From Mycosarcoma maydis (taxonomy: Eukaryota; Basidiomycota; Ustilaginomycetes; Ustilaginales), in contig NC_026485.1 in assembly GCF_000328475.2 (NCBI RefSeq), positions 434,001 through 498,000 on the forward strand: a stretch of DNA of 64,000 bases, given 5' to 3'. The first letter of the stretch is position 1. Every line of letters begins with the position of its first letter. The translations under genes and the position numbers were made by a program. Under the pieces are notes generated by a model. That model was not told the DNA's origin, did not search any database, and saw only the letters and a program-made list of their open reading frames with translations. Below, piece after piece: positions 22,502 through 30,552 of the stretch.

Positions 22502-23493
22502 CCAACGACCAACGGGCGACACGCATAATTGAATTTACGATGCACAAGGAGAGCAAGAGAAACAAGAGTGTAGCTCGGATCGGCTGGAGCTTGCCTTGAA
22601 CAACCAGCAGCGCAAGATTTGCGCTGGCGTCTGCCGTTCTACCGGTGGAAAGGCCAAATGAAGGAAGAGGCTCTTGATACCTCATCTTGGTCCAACATGC
22701 ACGATTTGCAAGTCGAGCGAATTTGTGCTATGGGACCAGTAATAAAGTTGTGATTTCCACGATCGCGCAAGGCGTCGTCGGGCTCAGATCCGGCAGAAAA
22801 GGAGCACGTAGGGTTCACTTACAAGCCACTTGGTTGTGCAGCTGAACTCGGTTCTTCCTGTCGCCGGCCGAGTTGTGCGTAAGCAGTATCAAAACGCTAC
22901 GCCACCGCACTGAGCAATCACAGTTTTGAGTCACAAATCACCAAACCCGCCCGCAATCCGCAGCCACCCGCAGCAACAGATCGGCGAACGCAAGTCCGAG
23001 TTCACTCCGATCCACCGATCGCCCGTTTCCACCGTTCCACCGTTCCACCGCTCTCATCGTTCCACTGCACTGCAAAGGTCTCCAAGATTCAGCGTTGTTG
23101 TTTTAACCAATCTGGAATCGTTTCAACATGTTTGCGCTCCCTAGTCCGAGCCGGCATTCAGACGCTCGCACACCATCTATACCCTTGTCAGAAGACCCCA
23201 CCAGAGTCAACTAGTTCGCTTGCGGTGGGACGCACGCGTCTTGCCTTTTTCAAACGCCGGCCAGTACGGAGCTTCGGATTCACGTACATTCCAAGCACGT
23301 CTCTTCATTTCCCTCTTTGACAACTGATGATCCTGACATGCCCATTCGCATCATTTCTGTGCCTCGCATCTACCCGGCAAAGACCAGGTCTGTACACGTG
23401 GGTTCTACACCGGACGCATCGATACGACAAGAAGAAAAAGTGGAAAGAAAACAAAAGTGGAAAGCAGAGAGGAACAAAAGAAAGAAAAACAAA

Positions 23494-23506
23494 CCCCCCC
23501 CCCCCC
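23494..23506. repeat. Poly-C tract (13 C)
   Basis: A homopolymer run following an A/G-rich stretch in intergenic DNA. Its length is prone to sequencing or replication error. Confidence 0.85.
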
Positions 23507-24186
23507 ATAAATCCTTTCACTTGATCGTGACTGAGCAGAAGCACTCGCGACTCGTGACTGTGATTCAAAATCGACGTGCGGCGTGAAATGTTATGGCATC
23601 TCTCTCTTCTGCAAGATGTGCGTCTGCGCTCCATGTGGGCAATGACACGCGCTCACCCAAACCAAGATCGTCGATCTGGACTGTCACAGCTTAGTCAAGT
23701 TAAAACTGATCGTGCTGAAATTTCGTTTCTCATTGCATAATCCTCACTGGAACAGCCCTTCCCAACCCTGCCGAGTAGATTGAGCTTGTCTCAGCAACGA
23801 GCGAGCAGCTCGCTTTCGACGCTCCAAACATCGATATTTCTGAGCGCCAGCTTCATCCAGAGATGGACGGTCTGCTTTTGCTCACTTTTTGCCTGTCCAA
23901 TCGTGAATGTCCGCACATCTCCTCTTGATTGCAACCCTCCTCCTAGGCTGTTGGAAAGATTCCCGTTCAAGCCCGCTTCACTTTCTAGCTTTCATACCAT
24001 AAACTTGACAACAACGTTCACAACAACTTTTCTTCAGCTCAAAGTAGGCAGCCCATCACACCTGAAGCACTGAACTCCTCACATGAACCACTCAAAACAC
24101 TCACAGCTGCCATCAGAGAGTATTTGCATACATTACACGAGAAACAAGAGACGCAAGAACAAACGACGACGGCTCTTCGGCATAAC

Positions 24187-25981
24187 TCAGATACGCGCAG
24201 GCGCGTGCTGGTGAGGAAGGTGCGAGTAGAGAGCCGAAGTAAGGAACTCGTCCGGCGCAGGGGCACGAACCTGCTCAGAAATGTAACGCTTGGCCTTCTC
24301 GACACTAGCACCGATCTTGGTCACTTTGGCCGCCTCCTCGTCAAGGATGCGGTCGACGTACGCAGGCGTGATCGCATTGCCCTCGGCAGTCTTCTGCTTG
24401 TGGTACACCCATGCCCACAGTCCGAGACGCGAGATCTCTCCCGTAGCAGCATCCTCCATCATGTTAGCGACTGGAACACAGCCAAGACCGTTCAGCCAGT
24501 TGGCGCAGTACACCAGCAACGCAGCTACGTTGGCACGCACGCCGGCTTCCGTAATCTGACCGGGAACGTTCGAGTTGAGCAGATCCAGAGCCGAAACCTT
24601 GACCTCCTCGCGACGCACGTGGTACTGGTTAGGTCCGAGCATGTGCTTGTCAAAGATCTCAAGCGCAATCTTGACAAGCGCAGGGTGGGCAACCCAAGTG
24701 CCGTCGTGACCAGCCTGCACCTCGCGAAGCTTGTCCGCACGCACCTTTTCCATGGCTGCCTCGTTGGCCTGCGGGTTGTCCTTGATGGGGATCTGAGCAG
24801 CCATACCACCAATCGCGGCAACACCGCGCTTGTGGCAAGTCTGAATCAGCAAATTGACATAGGCCTGCATGAAGGGCACCGTCATGGTCACCGCCGAACG
24901 ATCGGGCAGGATCGAGCCGTTCGTGTAACGCTGGCGCTTGATGAACGAAAAGATGTAGTCCCATCGACCGCAGTTGAGACCCGAAGAGTGTTGGCGCAAC
25001 TCGTACAGGATCTCGTCCATCTCAAAAGCGGCAGTAATGGTCTCGATCAAGACAGTACCTCGGATAGTACCACGTGGCATCTTGATGTAGTCCTGCGAGA
25101 GGTTGAAGACGTCGTTCCACAGGCGAGCCTCGAGATGGCTCTCCATCTTGGGCAGGTAGAAGTAAGGACCGAAGCCCGATCGGACCAGCTCATGCGCATT
25201 GTGGAAAAAGTAGAGACCAAAAGTCACCAGCGAGCCAGACATGGGCTTACCGTCGACGANNNNNNNNNNNNNNNNNNNNNNNNNNNNNNNNNNNNNNNNN
25301 NNNNNNNNNNNNNNNNNNNNNNNNNNNNNNNNNNNNNNNNNNNNNNNNNNNNNNNNNNNCCTCGTGAGATGCCCAGCCACGCGGCGGACGAGCACACGGC
25401 GGTCTGCCAGGGGGCTTGAGCTTGTACTCCTTGCCATTGCTCTGCTTAAAGTCGATGGTGCGGTTGATGGCGGCACGCATGTTAACCTGTCCGTCCATGA
25501 GGTTGGCCCAGGTGGGCGAAGTAGAGTCCTCAAAGTCGGCCATGTAGGTGTACGCACCCGAGTTGAGGGCGTTAATCACCATCTTCTTGTCGACAGGACC
25601 TGTGATCTCGACACGTCGATCACGCAGGCCAGGTGCAGGGGGAGCACATTGCCAGGTGGCGTTGTTGCGGATGTGTGCGGTCTCGGGAAGGAAGTCGGGA
25701 AGGGCTCCACCATCGAATCTCGCCTGTCGCAGCTGACGAGCCTTGAGGAGCGACTGCCTAGTGCTCTCAAAGGATCGGTGGAGCACAGCGAGGAAGCGAA
25801 GAGCCTCGGGAGTGAGGATCGAGGCTTGCTCACCCTCGATCTTGCCTGTAAAGTGGAGCAAATCAAAGCAAATAGACGGCCGTTGCAATGAGACGTCAGC
25901 ATACCGAGCCTGAGATAACGGAAAGGAAGCATCGTTTAGCAGCTGCTACTCACCAAGCACGCGGACGCCTTCGACGGACAT
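24187..25981 (-). CDS. Malate synthase (glyoxylate cycle), interrupted by assembly gap
   Basis: Condenses acetyl-CoA with glyoxylate to malate. Exon 1 is 25954-25981 (ten codons, [10 protein letters not shown]). A 108-base intron 25846-25953 (GTGAGT to TTTACAG) joins it in frame to [17 protein letters not shown]. Family hallmarks follow: [22 protein letters not shown], the RGW of the active site just before the gap, then [21 protein letters not shown] (in two pieces), [55 protein letters not shown] and a C-terminal [10 protein letters not shown] bases cover 25260-25359. The flanking codons fit if the true gap is a multiple of three; family alignment suggests only a few residues are missing, so the N run is a placeholder. 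The protein ends A-R-I, not a canonical SKL-type peroxisomal signal. About 540 residues, the usual size. The opposite strand is open but is a shadow. Confidence 0.95.
25260..25359. other. Assembly gap (100 N) in malate synthase
   Basis: Exactly 100 N bases, a conventional placeholder for a gap of unknown size. The reading frames on the two sides agree only if the true length is a multiple of three. Confidence 0.98.
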
Positions 25982-27785
25982 GTTGATCAAGATGTGTTTG
26001 TGACTTGAGTTGTGGTGGACAAAGCTGCGGGTCTCTTGTAGAGTGCTGTATCGTTAGCAGTCAAGAGAAGAGAAGCGGTCGATTCAAAGGTAGAGATGGT
26101 GGTGATTCCGAAACATTTGCAACGAAGGACCAACTCAGGGCTATATACTAACTGGCCAAGAGAGGCGGGATCACACTCTCGATGATAGCGCTGTGTGAAT
26201 GCTTCCTCCCTTGCAACAGCCTTGTGTGGCAGCCTGTCCAGAGCAAGGTGAGTGTGGAGAACAGCTAGTTAGCAGGTTTCCGGCTTCAGAGCTGTGGAAT
26301 CGGTAGACGGTTTGAAAAAAGATAGCGGTACAGTGCCTGTTCTTCTGGGCTGTACGGCCAGATCGGCAACTTGCGGCGAGGGGCGAGCGCAAGAGCGTGA
26401 AATGTGGGAAAGCTCGCTGAAAGCGGTAGAGCCACCTGCTCGTACACTAAAAAAAAGCAAGTTTCAACCTCCACCACCTCAAAGACTGCTCTGCTGCCCA
26501 AAACATTTCGCGGGGTCAAATGGAAATAATGGCCCTCTGCGTCGTCACTTGTCCGCTCAAGCGCTGCATTGGCATGCACGCACAAAGTCAACTCGAATTC
26601 TTCGAGCCATATTGAGACGGGAAGTCGCCCGATTGAGCTGCAGCATATCGAGCAACACCACCGACAGCTCGTCCAACGCAGCTTTGTACACCCCTCTCAC
26701 ACTAGCCTCGATGCTAGCTGCCTTTCCGTTCAAGCCGGACTGCGCTTTCTGTCGACCCAGTCTGTGAGCTTATGAAATGACTGAAAGGGCAATGAATAGC
26801 ATTGACGGCAGGGCAACAAATCACCTGTCGTCCGGAAGAAGATGCGGAGGAGGCCGAAAGGGCAATAGGTCTGCGCTGCAGGAGCGGGTCTTCTCTCGCT
26901 TGACCCGGTCCAGAATGCAGTGGACGACACCGTCTGAACCGAAGTATCCGCGCCAGGAAGCTTCGCAACCGAGACGGTGTCGACGTCAGAATTCGGGGGC
27001 AGGTCACATACTGTATCACATAAAACATAAAGGATCAAGTCAACGCAGGCTGTTGTGGCAGAGGGCCGCGTTGCTAAGCGGGTGAGCGACTTGTCCGCGT
27101 GAAAATGCAAACTCACTCTGTTAGGGTCGAAGCGGCCCAAATGGCATCTCCGGGAACGCCGGACAGCTTCTGCAACACGTCCGGTAATTCACGATTTATT
27201 CGACTCAAACCAGCTTCGTATTCTCGTACGACAATTATCAGCGCGTGCAACAATCTCACGATTGTAGAACAGTGGGGCCCGATTTGAGGCTTCGAGCTTC
27301 ATCCCTTCGGGCTTGGGCTTGAACAGATAATTGCTTGCTCAACCCTCATGCCTTGACGACTATCGATTCAAGGCATCCTGACAGTAGCGTATCTGCGATG
27401 CCCACTTTGACACTACAGGCCAGATCAGTGGGTTGGTTTAATTGCGCAATTGGTCACAGTCGCAGATATACTCCACTTGATGCGTTTGGGAACACTTTCG
27501 TCTCACAATCACGAAAGGCTCACCACAACTTCTTTTACTGGTGTAGACCATATTTTCAGAACGTTCTCCAATTTGCGGCTTTGATGGCAATACTCTAGTG
27601 CGAAGCTGCTGAAAAAGGCATCGAGACCAGGAACACGACCTTGATCGCTACAACTCTGTCGCTCCTGTGATGCAATCGACAGACGTAATCAACCTCTCAT
27701 CTTAACCGATCATGTTTCGATGCTGTATTTAAAGCAAATGGTTTAGAAGAGCACTGCAGCGCCATGAATGTCAGGGTAGTTGAAT
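25982..27785. other. 1.8-kb gene-poor region upstream of malate synthase
   Basis: No supported gene. Upstream of the malate synthase ATG the minus strand reads ACTGCTAACGATACAG around 26050-26068, a good branch-site plus acceptor, so the 5' UTR may contain an intron. Short frames on both strands (up to 157 codons) have no recognisable features. The right end is the 3' flank of thioredoxin. Confidence 0.45.
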
Positions 27786-28283
27786 CAGAGTTCAGAAATA
27801 GCTTGCTAATAGAGAGGAAACAAAAGCCAAAACAGCGTGTCAGTGCATGGCTCAGAAGACGAAGGTAGTGGCCAAAGCGCGCTTAGCTTTTAAGACGCCA
27901 TAACAAGGCAGGCCTCGGCGCCATTTGAAGCGTCGCCAAGCCCAGCTTCTTCCAAAAATTGTGCTGTGCAACCTCTGTGAACTTACCTGGAGAGCCTGGG
28001 GATTAGCGCCGACAACCTGCTTAACGACTTGACCGCCCTTGAAGAAGACAAAAGTCGGCATGGCCTTGATACCGACCTCGGCGGCGATCTTGTCCTGAGC
28101 GTCGACGTCAACCTTGTAGAAGCCAAGCTTTTCACCAGCAGGGGTGTCGGAGATCTTTTCGAAAATGGGACCGATGACCTTGCAGGGACCGCACCAGGTA
28201 GCCCAGAAGTCAATGACGACCGGCTTGTCGCCGTTGATGAGCGTCTGGAATTCTTCGTAGGACTCGATAGTCTTGACGACCAT
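27786..28283 (-). CDS. Thioredoxin (cytosolic type)
   Basis: Exon 1 is 27987-28283 (99 codons); exon 2 is 27786-27806 (six codons plus stop). The 180-base intron 27807-27986 has donor GTAAGT, a CTGAC branch-like word and a pyrimidine-rich acceptor CTCTCTATTAG. The product is 105 residues, exactly thioredoxin size, starting MVVKTIESYEEFQ, with FWATWCGPCKVIGP (active-site Cys-Gly-Pro-Cys, residues 31-34), VDVDAQDKIAAEVGIKAMPT (cis-Pro before Thr) and GGQVVKQVVGANP, ending QALQQAISEL. It reduces protein disulfides and serves peroxiredoxins and ribonucleotide reductase. Reading straight through the donor gives a 143-codon frame with an un-thioredoxin-like basic tail. The AN1 zinc-finger gene is divergent from the same upstream region. 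Confidence 0.94.
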
Positions 28284-28919
28284 TTTGAAGTATGTGTGGG
28301 GATGTTGTGATGGTAGATATGCAGCAAACTAACTTGAAACCTTGGGCGTTCAGGGTTTTTATACGGGAACGAATCGAATCCTTCCTGTCGTGAATGTTTC
28401 TGGCACATGCGGTGGCGGCATCTGTGCGCAACTCCTCTGACCTCCATCGCATTCCAAAAGGCCCACGTTTTCTAATCGGCGACTCCCCAAAGCACGTCAG
28501 AGTGTGCTTAGTGAACTCAGCCTGATCGGATTTTAGCTCGTCCTGCCAGAGATACGAAAATCACGAATCGCAGCCAAATTTATCGTGTTCTCACCTACGT
28601 CTCGTCTCTCACAGTCACTCGTAACTCAGTGACTTACGACTCACGACTGTGAGTCACGTGAGTCTTTCTTCTTTACCATTGTTAGACCTCGGACAAATTG
28701 TGTCAAAAAATTTAGAGGCGTCTCACTGCGGTGTGCACAGCCATCCAAACTCACAGACTCACGACATGGAGTCTATCACCACGCACCAAGTATCATCGGA
28801 CATATTTCTACCCTGTCTTTGTCATTCAGTTATCCTTCAATCCGGGTCGGCGGTACAGCAAAGCATATAGAAGCGTCGCGGGCTTCGACACCTTTGCGCC
28901 CTGCGCAAGCTATCCTACG
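28284..28919. other. Divergent promoter region, thioredoxin and AN1 zinc-finger gene
   Basis: 636 bases with no supported gene. Dispersed word variants (AATCACGAATC near 28558; ACTCACGACTGTGAGTCACGTGAG near 28640-28663, partly palindromic) lie in the middle. An in-frame extension upstream of the AN1 start codon exists but reads as non-coding. Confidence 0.45.
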
Positions 28920-29493
28920 ATGGAGATTGGCACGCACTGCGCCCTCTCTGACTGCGGCCGACTCTCGTTCCTTCCGATATCCTGTCCGCTTTGCACCACC
29001 ACATTCTGCGAGTCACACTTTCTCCCCGGGCAGCATAGCTGCTCGAACGCTTCTTCGACTATAAAAAATCTGAGCGATCATGATCTGCTCCGACAACTCG
29101 CATCCGCAGACTCCTCCNNNNNNNNNNNNNNNNNNNNNNNNNNNNNNNNNNNNNNNNNNNNNNNNNNNNNNNNNNNNNNNNNNNNNNNNNNNNNNNNNNN
29201 NNNNNNNNNNNNNNNNNACAAAATCAGGTTGTAAGAAGCTCAGTTTTGAGGTTCAAAAGCAACCATTAGATGCGCCGACACGAAATCTTACCAAAACGGC
29301 TTTCACACATGCAGCGCCACGATGCGAGAGATGCAAGGGCCTGTTCTGCGCGGCTCACCGCTCGGCGGTTAGTCATGGTTGTTCGGCACCAGCGCCGATG
29401 ACAGAGGGCCAGATGAAGATCAAAGCCATGCAAGAGAGAAAGAAGAAAGCAGCTGAGGTGCTCGCTAAGAACTTTCCGAATCGCAAGACATAG
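28920..29493 (+). CDS. AN1-type zinc-finger protein, interrupted by assembly gap
   Basis: Starts MEIGTHCALSDCGRLSFLP. The first AN1 finger is complete: C-x4-C-x9-CPLC-x4-CESH-x5-H-x-C, residues ~7-42. After the gap (29118-29217) a second AN1 finger is visible from its later ligands: RCERCKGLFCAAHRSAVSHGC. The tail is basic and helical (MKIKAMQERKKKAAEVLAKNF). Two-AN1 proteins of the ZFAND2/AIRAP type, and the one-finger Cuz1/ZFAND1, deliver or adapt Cdc48/p97 and the proteasome under proteotoxic, especially arsenite, stress. That role is inferred from the family. As with the other gap, the two sides are in the same frame only if the real gap is a multiple of three. The first Cys pair of finger 2 is partly lost in the gap. 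Confidence 0.8.
29118..29217. other. Assembly gap (100 N) in the AN1 zinc-finger gene
   Basis: Exactly 100 N bases, a placeholder of unknown true size lying between two AN1 fingers. Confidence 0.98.
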
Positions 29494-29696
29494 ACGGTGG
29501 AGATGTGGATTATCGACTGAGAATGCTCCCATTCCTCATCACTTGTTTCAACTGCATAGACCAAAAGATACCCCTTCATAAATCTGCATCTCTTGTCAAC
29601 AAACACTAGCACAGCTATCGAAGCATCACGAAGTGGCTCTGCCCAGGCCATGCATCAAGGTGTGGAGAATTGCGAAAGTTGAGCCAAAGATGTTGA

Positions 29697-30237
29697 TCAT
29701 GCTTTGGCTGCGAGGACCCGTTGAACATCACCACAGCTATTTGCAGTAATGCAAAAGGTGCCGCCCAGATCAAGCCCGGCGTCAACGCCGTCGAATGTTC
29801 CCCCTGCCCGCTGAGCGTGATGTTTCGCGTTTGAACTAGCGTCCTTGTAGGAGCAACGAATCTGTTGTGGGAACGGACAGGGACAGTGCGAAGGCTTGGC
29901 TACGCATGACAGAGTGCGAGGACATAGGTACTGTGTGCACTGCGCTGCATCTACTCTCGCTTCGAACCAGCTAGCGTCACCGGACTGTGTTGCTCCAGAT
30001 GGGGTAAAGTGAATGGTTCGGTAAGTCATTGGGACCAACAGTGAGCTGTCTGAGCAGGACGTTCGAGTCGAGACTTACCGGGGGTGGTTCCTGCTCTCGA
30101 TGTCCAAATACGGACCCGCCTCCATGGCCTCCAAAGAATTGCTGGAAGAATTGCGCCTGGACGCATGGCAGAAATAACAAAAGCTGTACCACCATTAGCA
30201 CCAATAGCGTGTTCATGACAGGCAAGGATCTTGTCAT
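29697..30237 (-). CDS. LCL2: LCL2-like secretory protein (long chronological lifespan protein 2)
   Basis: Exon 1 is 30079-30237 (53 codons), exon 2 is 29697-29984; the 94-base intron 29985-30078 (GTAAGT to AACACAG, phase 0) gives 148 residues. Exon 1 encodes a hydrophobic signal peptide ([19 protein letters not shown]) and [12 protein letters not shown], the typical LCL2 beginning. Exon 2 carries the family core [28 protein letters not shown] (two pieces), then CPCPFP and a late CITANSC, i.e. six or more Cys. LCL2 is a small fungal ER/secreted protein linked in yeast to chronological lifespan and genetically to ERAD; biochemical function is unknown. Neither exon alone looks like the family, so the splice is well supported. 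It is divergent from NAF1, 315 bases away. Confidence 0.88.
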
Positions 30238-30552
30238 GCTTCTTGTCAGTTGATCCTGTTGAGAGGACCACGTTCAGTGCCGATGATGTCGGTTTGATCG
30301 GAGCCACTACTGGGATCTGACTTTGGCAATAACTTAATCACGAATCACGAATGTCCAGCGTGGAAGTTGTGAGTGTGACAAGGGGTCCACCCGTCTTCCG
30401 AGATTCGGTTACCAAACCCTGGAATTTTTCCAACCAGCAAAAGGCGAACAAAATTTCGGCCATCCGTAAGCGAATACATCCTAACTTCACTTGCATGCTT
30501 CCTCTTTTCTCCTTGTCCTTCTTGTCCTTCTTCTCAGAATCGGTGGCGCATC
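30238..30552. promoter_or_regulatory. Divergent promoter region, LCL2 and NAF1
   Basis: 315 bases between two start codons. It contains AATCACGAATCACGAATG (30336-30353), a direct repeat of the dispersed half-site. No TATA box seen. Confidence 0.4.

Larger units (their letters stand above)
21509..24186. other. 2.7-kb gene-poor region upstream of the histidine kinase
   Basis: No gene I can support. It must hold the promoter, and probably the first exon, of the histidine kinase on the minus strand, and the 3' end of malate synthase at the right. It contains a GA microsatellite (22477-22500), a run of 13 C (23494-23506), copies of the dispersed TCGTGATT word near 22107 and 22277, and pyrimidine-rich stretches near 23000-23060. 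Short open frames on both strands look random. Confidence 0.45.

Noticed and set aside
24124..25419. A 431-codon plus-strand frame opposite malate synthase
   Set aside because: Mirror of a strongly biased real gene; the malate synthase signatures on the minus strand are unmistakable.
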